Below, one piece after another: positions 25,824 through 33,766 of a stretch of 64,000 bases of DNA; the stretch's first letter is position 1, and each line of letters opens with the position of its first letter. Source of the DNA: Paraburkholderia tuberum STM678 (GTDB lineage Bacteria > Pseudomonadota > Gammaproteobacteria > Burkholderiales > Burkholderiaceae); the NCBI RefSeq assembly GCF_902833905.1, contig NZ_CADFGP010000020.1, forward strand, positions 62,001 through 126,000. The letters run 5' to 3'. The notes beneath the pieces were generated by a model. The model was not told where the DNA came from. It did not search any database and was given only the letters and a program-made list of their open reading frames with translations. The position numbers and the translations under genes are program-made.

Positions 25824-26362
25824 ATGACCTCGCCGCCTTCGCCGCGACGCTGACGCTCGCGCTCGACGGTTGCGCCTGGACGCTGATCCAGGCCGCCGAC
25901 GCCACCGGCTCCGTCATCCAGGCCGGCTACGCGATCGCGTCGAACTACTCGTCGCCGACCTTCGTCAACGGCCGGCCCGCGGATTTGCAGCACCTCTGCA
26001 TCGAAGTGAACCCGACGGTGTCGGTCGGCGATTTCGTGCCGGCGCTGCAGCTCGCGCTCGAGCGGCGCGGTATTCATTCGGACATCTACAATCCGGGCAC
26101 CTCGCCGGCCGGCTGCGAAGCGCGGCTCGTCTACGACGCCGCGATCGGCTATGGCCGCCGCTCGACGCTGATCCAGAGTGGCCGCATTCTGGTCACCGCG
26201 CGCTATCAGACCGGCGGCCTGAACACCGACCGTTTTTCGTCGGCCTCGGTCAAGCTCGGCGGACTGATCGAGCGGATGGTGGTCGATCGGACCGATTTCC
26301 CGCATCAAGCGCAGCAACAGCAGACCCTGCAAACCTCGCAGGCTTTCCCGCCGCCCCACTGA
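25824..26362 (+). CDS. Conserved-type lipoprotein, probably frameshifted at the start
   Basis: The reading frame is open from 25784 to the stop at 26362 and encodes a hydrophobic stretch (LAAFAATLTLALDGC) ending in a lipobox-like Cys, followed by a mature domain of about 165 residues with a Gln-rich end. No ATG, GTG or TTG lies in that frame ahead of the signal-like stretch; the first in-frame start is TTG 25985, inside the mature domain. An ATG at 25824 is one base out of frame: adding one base just after it would give a complete lipoprotein signal. I therefore read this as a gene with a one-base loss near its start or a sequencing error. Function unknown. Confidence 0.55.
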
Positions 26363-26463
26363 GTGCTCGCGGCTTTGCTTTCGCTTGCAGCGCCTTACAC
26401 GGGAAAGGATTGGAAAGCGGTATACGCTTTGCGCGGCCCGTGCGCATCACTAAGATGACCTGA

Positions 26464-27207
26464 ATGAACCAGACCATCCTGATCGTCGATGACGATCCCG
26501 TCGTACGCGAGCTCGTCGGCGAATATCTGCACGGCCGCGGCTTCAAGGTCGCCATGCTGGAAAATGGCTTGGCGTTGCAGCGCAGATTGCAGCAGGAGCG
26601 TCCCGCGCTCGTCGTGCTCGACATCATGATGCCGGAGCTCGACGGCATCAGCGCGCTGCGCGCCTTGCGTGTCGCCGGCGACGACATTCCCGTGATCCTG
26701 CTGACCGCGCGCGCCGATCCGATCGATCGCGTGATCGGCCTCGAACTCGGCGCCGACGACTATCTCGGCAAGCCTTTCGAACCGAGCGAGCTCGTCGCGC
26801 GGATTCGCACCGTGCTGCGGCGTCGCGACTCGATCGCGCCGGGCGCGCCCGAACAGCGCGCGCCCTATCATTTCGGCCGCTTCGAAGTGAACTTCCCCGC
26901 GCGCGAACTGCGCCGCGACGGCGAACGCATCACGCTGCGTTCGAGCGAATTCGCGATGCTGAAGGTGTTCGTCACGCACGCGATGACCGTGCTCACGCGT
27001 GCGCAGCTGCTCGAAAAACTGCACGGCAATAGCGAAGCGCATCGCAACCGCAGTCTCGACGTATCGATCTGGCGCTTGCGTCGATTGATCGAAGTGGATC
27101 CGTCGGAACCGCGCTACGTGCAGACGGTGTGGGGACGCGGCTACGTGTTCGTGCCGGACGGCGAGATCGGCGCGGCCGAACGCGGGCTTGCGCCGCCGCT
27201 CGGTTAG
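26464..27207 (+). CDS. OmpR-family response regulator (orphan)
   Basis: A 247-residue two-component regulator. The receiver domain has the acidic triplet DDD at 9-11, phospho-acceptor Asp53 in VLDIMMP, Thr in LLTARA and Lys in GKPF. The C-terminal winged helix has the LTRAQLLEKLHG and RSLDVSIWRLRRLIE helices and the GRGYVFVPD wing typical of OmpR/PhoB members. No kinase gene adjoins it. It is clearly paralogous to the regulator at 29015-29755, with which it shares long matching blocks, so the kinase at 29752 may serve both. Confidence 0.9.
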   Translation: MNQTILIVDDDPVVRELVGEYLHGRGFKVAMLENGLALQRRLQQERPALVVLDIMMPELDGISALRALRVAGDDIPVILLTARADPIDRVIGLELGADDYLGKPFEPSELVARIRTVLRRRDSIAPGAPEQRAPYHFGRFEVNFPARELRRDGERITLRSSEFAMLKVFVTHAMTVLTRAQLLEKLHGNSEAHRNRSLDVSIWRLRRLIEVDPSEPRYVQTVWGRGYVFVPDGEIGAAERGLAPPLG

Positions 27208-27262
27208 CGGCGCCTGACGGTCGAAGCCGGTTGATGCGGCCCACGCGTCGCACGTAACGCGC

Positions 27263-27287
27263 AGCGCGGTGTCGCGCGCACCGCGCT
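27263..27287. repeat. GC-rich hairpin between convergent genes
   Basis: A perfect 9-bp inverted repeat (AGCGCGGTG / CACCGCGCT) lies between the convergent regulator and flgH-like genes. It has no T-run on either side, so it may be a weak or Rho-assisted terminator. Confidence 0.4.
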
Positions 27288-27301
27288 GACCCGGCTGACG
27301 G

Positions 27302-27973
27302 TCAAAACGTCAGCACACTCAGAAACATCCTCTGCAGCCAGCCCATCGTCGTCGCATCGTTGACCATGCCGAGGCCCGCCTGCTCGATGCGCGCGTTCGC
27401 GACCTTGCTCGACGCGACGTAATTGCCTGCTTCGATGTCCTTGGGATTGACGATGCCCGAGAGTCGAAGACGGTCGCGGGTCCCGCTCATCGCGATCACC
27501 TTCTCGCCTGACACGACGAGATTGCCGCCCGACACCGTGCCGATCACGGTCACGGCTAGCGTGCCCGTCATGTCGCTGATGTCGCTCAGATTGCCCTGCC
27601 CTTTGTAGTCGGTGCCGGCAGAGCCGATGTTGAAGAGTTTGGCGAGTCGCGCGGCGGCATTCGTCGATTGATCCGCGGCAGTCGCGGTGATGCTGCTCGT
27701 GCGGTTCGCCGACGCGCTCGCGCTGTTGTTGCCGCTATACGATTCCGACAGCCGGATCGTCAGCACGTCGCCGACGTGCTGCGCGCGCGGCGTCTCATAC
27801 AGCAGCAGCGGCGCGCCGGCCTGATAGATCGCGCCTTGCGTGTTGACGTTCAACGGCGCGGACGCGAGCGGCGGCGCCATCGGCGTTTCGACGATCGACC
27901 CGGTCTGCGCGCTCGAACAGGCCGCGAGACAGCTCGCGGCGCCGAGCACGAGGGTGAGACGTAGCGCGGTCAT
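27302..27973 (-). CDS. flgH: FlgH-family (flagellar L-ring-like) lipoprotein
   Basis: A 223-residue lipoprotein with lipobox LAAC (Cys19) and a mature sequence matching FlgH across its length: QHVGDVLTIRLSESYS, GTLAVTVIGTVSGGNLVVSGEK, LRLSGIVNPKDIEAGN and the C-terminal MGWLQRMF. FlgH forms the outer-membrane ring of the flagellar rod. Here no other flagellar gene is nearby; neighbours are regulators and a hypothetical gene. Either this is a second copy for another role, or the only copy displaced from its operon. The ATG at 27973 gives the proper signal peptide. Confidence 0.88.
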   Translation of the reverse strand: MTALRLTLVLGAASCLAACSSAQTGSIVETPMAPPLASAPLNVNTQGAIYQAGAPLLLYETPRAQHVGDVLTIRLSESYSGNNSASASANRTSSITATAADQSTNAAARLAKLFNIGSAGTDYKGQGNLSDISDMTGTLAVTVIGTVSGGNLVVSGEKVIAMSGTRDRLRLSGIVNPKDIEAGNYVASSKVANARIEQAGLGMVNDATTMGWLQRMFLSVLTF

Positions 27974-28094
27974 GCTGGCTCCGTGGCGGAAAGGATGAAA
28001 GGAGTCGAAGTGAGGCGGCCTATCCGGACACCGCCCGGTTTCGGCGTTGGGATCGCACCGGTAATCAGGGTTGCCTGGCAAACGTCAGCCCGCG

Positions 28095-28622
28095 TCAGCC
28101 CGCGTCGGCGCCGCTCGCCTGCCACTGCCGCACGACCGCTTTCATCCACGCATCCGAGCCCTTCAGCAGATACGTGAGCGTGCCGTTGCGGCTGCCGGGC
28201 AGAAAGCACAGCGTGATCGAACTCACCGCGTTCTCCCATACGTACATCGGCATCGCGCCCGGCGCCGCCGCGTTGCGGGTCGCGAGACGCGGTGGCCCGT
28301 AACGATCCTCGAGCGCGTCGCGCAGATCCTCCGCGGTCAGCTCGTCGATCACGAACGACATCTCGTAGAGACGCAGCGCGCCCTGCCCGTCGATGCGCGC
28401 GAAGCGCATCACGTGTTCGAGCGCCGGCGCACCATCGACCACGGCCTGCGACACCGCCCAGCGTTCATCATCGCGATGCGCCCAGCGGCACGCGACGCTC
28501 AGGCTATCGTGCGACTTCAGCCGCATGCCGAGCGCTCCGGCCTGCACGTCCGTCTCGCAGATCGGCACGCTGCCGACCGGCGAGGAGAAAGGCGTGGAAC
28601 TGAGCGTATTGTGGATCGACAT
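28095..28622 (-). CDS. Hypothetical protein upstream of flgH
   Basis: A 175-residue protein without signal peptide or membrane segment. The first 20 residues are Ser/Thr/Pro-rich; the rest is a mixed alpha/beta sequence with a DELTAEDLRDALEDRYGPP helix region. I do not recognise the family. The ATG at 28622 is chosen for its GAGG ribosome site; an in-frame ATG at 28646 is an alternative. It lies 121 bp upstream of the flgH-like gene on the same strand and may be co-transcribed with it. Confidence 0.6.
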   Translation of the reverse strand: MSIHNTLSSTPFSSPVGSVPICETDVQAGALGMRLKSHDSLSVACRWAHRDDERWAVSQAVVDGAPALEHVMRFARIDGQGALRLYEMSFVIDELTAEDLRDALEDRYGPPRLATRNAAAPGAMPMYVWENAVSSITLCFLPGSRNGTLTYLLKGSDAWMKAVVRQWQASGADAG

Positions 28623-29014
28623 GATGGACCTCGCGAAGGTGCGCATTGCGCACCGGTGTCGGTTGAACGCCGCGCGCCGTCGTCCGAGGCAGCGGGCCTC
28701 GTTCGGCGTGCGGCGCGACTTGCTGCGGAACGAATCATCGCGCCGCGCGGGTGCCGACGATGGGCGAAGCAAAGCACGCTTTCGCGCGGTTGTTACGATC
28801 CGTTCCGTGGGCTTGCGAGGGCTTTCGAGTGCTTGCCAACTGTTGTCATCGCTTGCCTGTCGTCGCGCAGAGCCGGATCAGGCAGTGCTAAAGTAAGCGC
28901 TGCACCTTCGCTGATCCGCCCCGGCGCGAGCCCGCCAGCACCGAGCGGCGCACAGTAAGCGTTGGTAAGGAAATGCCCGGTCGCGCGTCGGGCGGGCCAG
29001 TCTAGAATTTCGCC

Positions 29015-29755
29015 ATGAATCCACAGGTCCTTATCGTCGACGACGATCCGGTCGTACGCGATCTGCTTTGCAAATTTCTGCAGTCGAACGGCTTAGATGC
29101 GTCCGTGCTGCATGACGGCACCCATTTGCAGCGTCGTCTCGAGCGTGAGCGGCCGTCGGTCGTCGTGCTCGACATCATGATGCCGAACACCGACGGCCTG
29201 CGCGCGCTCACCGCGTTGCGCGCCGCCGGCGACGACATCCCGGTGATCTTCGTGACCGCGCGCGGCACGGTGGCCGACCGCATCGTCGGCCTGTCGCTCG
29301 GCGCGGACGACTATCTGACCAAGCCGTTCGATCCGCGCGAACTGCTCGTGCGGATCCAGACCGTGTTGCGCCGGCGCGGGCCGTCCACCACGAGCGCGCC
29401 CGAAGCACGCAAGCGCTATCGCTTCGGTCCATTCGAACTGGACTTCGCCACGCGCTCGCTGAGCCGCGACGACGCCAAGCTGCCGCTGCGCGACAGCGAA
29501 TTCGCGCTGCTGAAGATCTTCGTCAACAATCCGTACAAGGTGCTGTCGCGCGTGCTGATTCACGATCTCGTGCATCGCGACAACCTCGCGTTCCGCGACC
29601 GTAGCCTCGACGTACCGATCTGGCGCCTGCGCCGCGTGATCGAGGACGACCCGTCGAACCCGTGCTACGTGCAAACGGTGCGCGGCAAGGGCTACGTGTT
29701 CGTGCCCGACGCCAACGGCGCACCCTTCGAGGACGGGGCCGCCCCGAGCGCATGA
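29015..29755 (+). CDS. OmpR-family response regulator
   Basis: A 246-residue regulator with the DDD acidic pocket at 9-11, phospho-acceptor Asp53 (VLDIMMP), Thr in FVTARG and Lys in TKPF, followed by a winged-helix DNA-binding domain ending GKGYVFVPD. Its stop overlaps the ATG of the histidine kinase, so the two form a coupled two-component pair. It is a paralogue of the regulator at 26464. The signal and target genes are unknown; the nearby flgH-like and phosphatase-like genes are candidates by position only. Confidence 0.92.
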   Translation: MNPQVLIVDDDPVVRDLLCKFLQSNGLDASVLHDGTHLQRRLERERPSVVVLDIMMPNTDGLRALTALRAAGDDIPVIFVTARGTVADRIVGLSLGADDYLTKPFDPRELLVRIQTVLRRRGPSTTSAPEARKRYRFGPFELDFATRSLSRDDAKLPLRDSEFALLKIFVNNPYKVLSRVLIHDLVHRDNLAFRDRSLDVPIWRLRRVIEDDPSNPCYVQTVRGKGYVFVPDANGAPFEDGAAPSA

Positions 29756-31059
29756 GAAATCCGCTGAACACGCTGTTCGGCAGAATGGCGTTGCTGTCGG
29801 CGGCGGTGCTGTTCGCGATTCAGGCGAGCTGGTTCGTGCTGGTGACGATGCAGCCGCCGCGCCATGAAATCGACGGCTTCGCGCGCGGCATTCTGCTCGT
29901 GCTGCAGGCGATCAACGGCGAGCCGATCAAGGGCGCCGCGCTCGCGCCGGCGATGCGCGTGCATCTGGTGCCCACCTGGAACATGCCGACCAGCGTGCAT
30001 CTGCGCGAGCCGCACGAGCATATGGTGGTCGAACTGAGCCGGCACCTGCGTGAGAACCTGCCGGCCGGCACGCAGATCGCCGTCGACGATCTGCGTCCGC
30101 CGCAACTGTGGGTGCTGGTCCCGGGCAAGTCGAACTGGGTCGTCGTGCCGGTCGACCTGCCGCCGCCGCCGCGCTTTCTGATCGAATCGGTGTCGATGCT
30201 GGTCGCCGGGCTGATCCTGTCGTTGTTCGCGGTGTGGCAGATGCAACGGCCGTTGTCGCGCGTGGCCGATGCGTCGCGGGCGTTCGGCTCCGGCGGCCGG
30301 CCCCGACCCGTGCCGGTGCAGGGCCCGCGCGAGCTGCGTGAGCTGATCGGCTCATTCAACGACATGATGCGGCGCCTGAACGAAGCCGGCGACGACCAGG
30401 CGGTGATGCTCGCCGGCGTCGCGCACGATCTGAAGGCGCCGCTCACGCGCCTGAAGCTGCGCGCAAGCGTGCTGGTCGACGAAAACGAGCGCGCGGGCCT
30501 GATCCGCGACGTCGATTCCCTGACCAACATCGTCCAGCAGTTCCTCGAATTCGCGGGCCAATCGGCGGACGCCGGACCGCCCGTCGAAGTCGACGAGTTC
30601 TTGCGCGAGCAGTTTTCTTCGGGCGATTACGCGGAGGCCGCTGAAACCGCCGAAGCGGCGGACCCAGCCGAAACCCCGCTGTTCGCGCTCGATCTGCGCG
30701 CCGGCTCCTCGTTCACGCTGCCGCGCACGCTGCTCGACCGGCTCGTGACGAACCTCGTCGACAACGCGCTCGAACACGGCATACCACCGGTGGAAATCTC
30801 GACCGCGTGCAACGACCGTCATTGGACGATCAGCGTGCGCGACCACGGCGCCGGCATTCCCGACGACCGCATTGCCGCGGCGATGAAGCCGTTCGTGCGG
30901 CTCGACGCCGCGCGCGGCGGCGAAGGCCATTGCGGGCTCGGTCTCGCGATCGTCGCGCGGCTCGCGCACGATCGCGGTGGACGCTGCCTCGTGCGCAATC
31001 ACGCGCAGGGTGGGCTCGAAGTACGGATCGAATTGCCAGTGGACCCGGCGCTGTCGTAA
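29752..31059 (+). CDS. Sensor histidine kinase
   Basis: A 435-residue membrane kinase with two transmembrane helices (about residues 12-32 and 145-163) enclosing a periplasmic domain of about 110 residues, a HAMP segment, the phospho-acceptor His225 in VAHDLKAPLTRLK, the N box LVTNLVDNALEHG near 331-343, and G boxes DHGAGIPDD and GLGLAIV. A short Ala/Glu/Thr repeat near 293-308 sits between the dimerisation and ATPase domains. The arrangement is EnvZ-like. The start is ATG 29752, in ATGA overlap with the regulator. Confidence 0.93.
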   Translation: MRNPLNTLFGRMALLSAAVLFAIQASWFVLVTMQPPRHEIDGFARGILLVLQAINGEPIKGAALAPAMRVHLVPTWNMPTSVHLREPHEHMVVELSRHLRENLPAGTQIAVDDLRPPQLWVLVPGKSNWVVVPVDLPPPPRFLIESVSMLVAGLILSLFAVWQMQRPLSRVADASRAFGSGGRPRPVPVQGPRELRELIGSFNDMMRRLNEAGDDQAVMLAGVAHDLKAPLTRLKLRASVLVDENERAGLIRDVDSLTNIVQQFLEFAGQSADAGPPVEVDEFLREQFSSGDYAEAAETAEAADPAETPLFALDLRAGSSFTLPRTLLDRLVTNLVDNALEHGIPPVEISTACNDRHWTISVRDHGAGIPDDRIAAAMKPFVRLDAARGGEGHCGLGLAIVARLAHDRGGRCLVRNHAQGGLEVRIELPVDPALS

Positions 31060-31176
31060 GGATGTTCGCAGGCAAACGCGGCGCGGCCCGGACACTTACC
31101 TGCCCTTACCGCATCGACTGTCGCGCGGGGTGCGGCCTTATAGGCACCCCCGGCAACCTCGATGCAGCCCTTCCCG

Positions 31177-31209
31177 GTCCGCCCGCACCTCCGCGGCGGA
31201 CTTTTTTTT
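31177..31209 (+). terminator. Rho-independent terminator after the two-component pair
   Basis: A perfect GTCCGCC / GGCGGAC stem is followed directly by eight T residues on the plus strand, 118 bp after the kinase stop. It lies ahead of the convergent phosphatase-like gene. Confidence 0.9.
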
Positions 31210-31250
31210 GCGCTGTAAGGAAGGCCACCAACGCGCGCCAGCGAAGCTCG

Positions 31251-32198
31251 TCAATGCACGAGCCGATTGCGCAGCGCGTCGACCGTCGCCGTGGAAAGAC
31301 CGAGGCCTTGCGTCAGGTAGCTCGCCATCGTGCCGTAGCTCGCCTGCACCTGGTCGAAGCCCGCCTGCAGATAGTTCTCGTCGACGTCGAGCAACGGCGC
31401 TCTCGCCGTCGCGATGGCCGCGCCTTCCTGCGCGCGCAGCGTGGTGGTTTGCGCGGCGATCGATGGCGCGAGATAGACGTTGCTGAGCAGGTAGTCCTGC
31501 ATGATCACGTCGAGCGGAACGTTGGCGATGCTGAGCAGCAGCGCCGCGACCCAGCCCGCGCGATCCTTGCCCGCGTTCGAGTGGAATAGCTGCGCGCCCG
31601 TGCCGTCGGCGAGCGCGCCGAGCAGCGCGCCATAGGCGGCTCGCTGCGGGCCGCCCGTCACATACGCGCGCGCCTGCGCCTGCATGAACGCGACGGCGTC
31701 GACGGGAGAATCGACCGGGGGCGCGACGAAGTCGTTCGTGCCGAGCACGTTCAGCGTCGAGGATGTCGCGCCGCTCGGCAGCACGTCGGCGGTGCGTGCG
31801 ATTTCGGCGGGCGTGCGCAGGTCGTAGACCGACACGATACCGAGCTTGTCGAGCGTCGCCGTGTCGGTGCCGCTCAGCGTCAGCGCGTTCGCGCGATAGA
31901 ACACGCCGCGCCGCATCTGTTTGCCGTCGACGGTCAGATAGCCGGCACCCGCGCCGCCGACATCGCGGAAGTTGCTGACCGACACGAGCCGCGGCGTAGC
32001 CGCCTGATCGGCTTCGAGACTACCGCCGCAGGCGGACAGCAGCGTGCTGCCGAAACCCGCGGCCAGCATCGCACCGGCCGAGCCCCTCAGAAAGCGTCGC
32101 CGCGCCGCCGACGCTTCGCCGGGCATGCCGCGCTCCACGGGCACGATCGTGCTCGCAAGGGCGCGGAAAGGCGAACGGTTTTTCGCGGTAACGGACAT
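31251..32198 (-). CDS. Tat-exported tyrosine-phosphatase-fold lipoprotein, catalytic Cys replaced by Ser
   Basis: A 315-residue protein resembling the bacterial Tyr/Ser phosphatase family (PtpB/LipA-like): FRDVGG near 78, RRGVFYRANAL, and YDLRTPAEIA. The P-loop, expected as HCxxGKDR, reads HSNAGKDR (206-213), so the nucleophilic Cys is Ser207. The N-terminus has a twin-arginine motif (RRRFLRG, residues 33-39), a hydrophobic stretch and a lipobox LSAC (Cys57), indicating a Tat-exported lipoprotein. The fold and binding loop look intact, so it may bind phospho-ligands without classical catalysis. It is monocistronic. Confidence 0.85.
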   Translation of the reverse strand: MSVTAKNRSPFRALASTIVPVERGMPGEASAARRRFLRGSAGAMLAAGFGSTLLSACGGSLEADQAATPRLVSVSNFRDVGGAGAGYLTVDGKQMRRGVFYRANALTLSGTDTATLDKLGIVSVYDLRTPAEIARTADVLPSGATSSTLNVLGTNDFVAPPVDSPVDAVAFMQAQARAYVTGGPQRAAYGALLGALADGTGAQLFHSNAGKDRAGWVAALLLSIANVPLDVIMQDYLLSNVYLAPSIAAQTTTLRAQEGAAIATARAPLLDVDENYLQAGFDQVQASYGTMASYLTQGLGLSTATVDALRNRLVH

Positions 32199-32479
32199 CG
32201 GGGCGACAGGTGTATAGGAGGATTGCGCGGGGCAGCCGGGGCTGCAGACGCAGTTTAACGTTGACCAGGAAATTTTGCGTTACATCGTAGGGGTTAGTAA
32301 GAAAAAAGAGGGACGGTTGGCACACCGATTTCCGTTCCCTTGCGGTGCCTTATCGGCCGTTACCGCGCGCACGCCCTTTTTGACCCCAACTGGCCTCACG
32401 ACGCCGCATCCCCGTAGAATACTGACACCCTCCCATCCGGCCCCCGCGGGCACAAGAAACCTGGAGACCACAACAAAAC

Positions 32480-33739
32480 ATGTCTTCTCTCCAATGGTTC
32501 ACCGAGCTGACCCCGCGCGAGCGTCGCACGCTATTCGCCGGTTTCGGCGGATACGCGGTCGACGCGTTCGACTTCATGATCTACTCGTTCCTCATCCCGA
32601 CGCTGATCGCGACGTGGGGCATGAGCAAAAGCGAAGCAGGCATGATCGCCACCAGCTCGCTGATTTCGTCGGCGATCGGCGGCTGGCTCGCCGGCATTCT
32701 TGCCGATCGCCACGGCCGCATCCGTGTATTGCAATGGACGATCGCCACCTTCGCGATCTTCACGTTCCTGTCTGGCTTCACGCAGTCGTTCTGGCAGTTG
32801 CTCGCCACGCGTACGCTGCAGGGCATCGGCTTCGGCGGTGAGTGGTCGGTCGTGACGATCATGATGGCCGAGACGATCCGCTCGCCACAGCATCGCGCAA
32901 AGGCGGTCGGCACCGTGCAGAGCAGCTGGTCGTTCGGCTGGGCGGCCGCGGCGATCGTCTACTGGGCGGCTTTCGCGCTGCTCCCCGAGCAGTACGCGTG
33001 GCGCGCGTGCTTCTGGGTTGGCCTGCTGCCCGCCGCGTGGATCATCTATATCCGCCGCAATGTCAGCGACCCCGACATCTTTCTCGCGACGCGTCGCGCG
33101 CGCGAAAGCGGCATCAACACGTCGCACTTCATGCAGATCTTCTCAGCCGCGCATCTGAAGACAACTGTGCTCGGCAGCGCGCTGTGCACCGGCATGCTCG
33201 GCGGCTACTACGCGATCACGACGTGGCTGCCCACCTATCTGAAGACGGAGCGCCATCTGTCGGTGTTCAATACGAGCGGCTATCTGATCGTGCTGATCGT
33301 CGGTTCGTTCGCCGGCTATATCGTCGGCGCGATTCTGTGCGACAGGATCGGCCGGCGCGCGTCGTTCGTGCTGTTCGCGCTCGGCTCGTTCGTGCTCGGC
33401 ATGGTCTACACGATGCTGCCGATCACCGACGCGATGATGCTCGCGCTCGGCTTCCCGCTCGGCATCGTCGTGCAGGGGATTTTCGCGGGCATCGGCGCGT
33501 ATCTGTCGGAGCTGTATCCGAACGAAATCCGCGGCTCGGGGCAAGGCTTCTGCTACAACCTCGGGCGCGGGCTCGGCTCGTTCTTTCCGATACTCGTCGG
33601 CACCTTCGCGCAGACAATGACGCTCGTGAAGGCGATGGGCATCGTCGCGGGCGCGGGGTATCTGCTCGTGATCGTCGCCGCGTTGTGCCTGCCGGAAACG
33701 AAGGGCAAGGTGCTAGGGGCGGCCGGGTCCGCCGCTTGA
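32480..33739 (+). CDS. MFS transporter (metabolite:proton symporter type)
   Basis: A 419-residue major-facilitator protein with about 12 membrane segments. The loop 2-3 signature reads GILADRHGRIRVLQ and the loop 8-9 equivalent CDRIGRRASF. The arrangement resembles aromatic-acid, dicarboxylate and sialate symporters of the AAHS/metabolite:H+ group. It is followed by the D-amino-acid dehydrogenase gene 27 bp downstream, so an amino acid or related organic acid is a possible substrate, by inference from position. Confidence 0.85.
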   Translation: MSSLQWFTELTPRERRTLFAGFGGYAVDAFDFMIYSFLIPTLIATWGMSKSEAGMIATSSLISSAIGGWLAGILADRHGRIRVLQWTIATFAIFTFLSGFTQSFWQLLATRTLQGIGFGGEWSVVTIMMAETIRSPQHRAKAVGTVQSSWSFGWAAAAIVYWAAFALLPEQYAWRACFWVGLLPAAWIIYIRRNVSDPDIFLATRRARESGINTSHFMQIFSAAHLKTTVLGSALCTGMLGGYYAITTWLPTYLKTERHLSVFNTSGYLIVLIVGSFAGYIVGAILCDRIGRRASFVLFALGSFVLGMVYTMLPITDAMMLALGFPLGIVVQGIFAGIGAYLSELYPNEIRGSGQGFCYNLGRGLGSFFPILVGTFAQTMTLVKAMGIVAGAGYLLVIVAALCLPETKGKVLGAAGSAA

Positions 33740-33766
33740 GATCGTCTGACACCGCAGTTCCCAATC

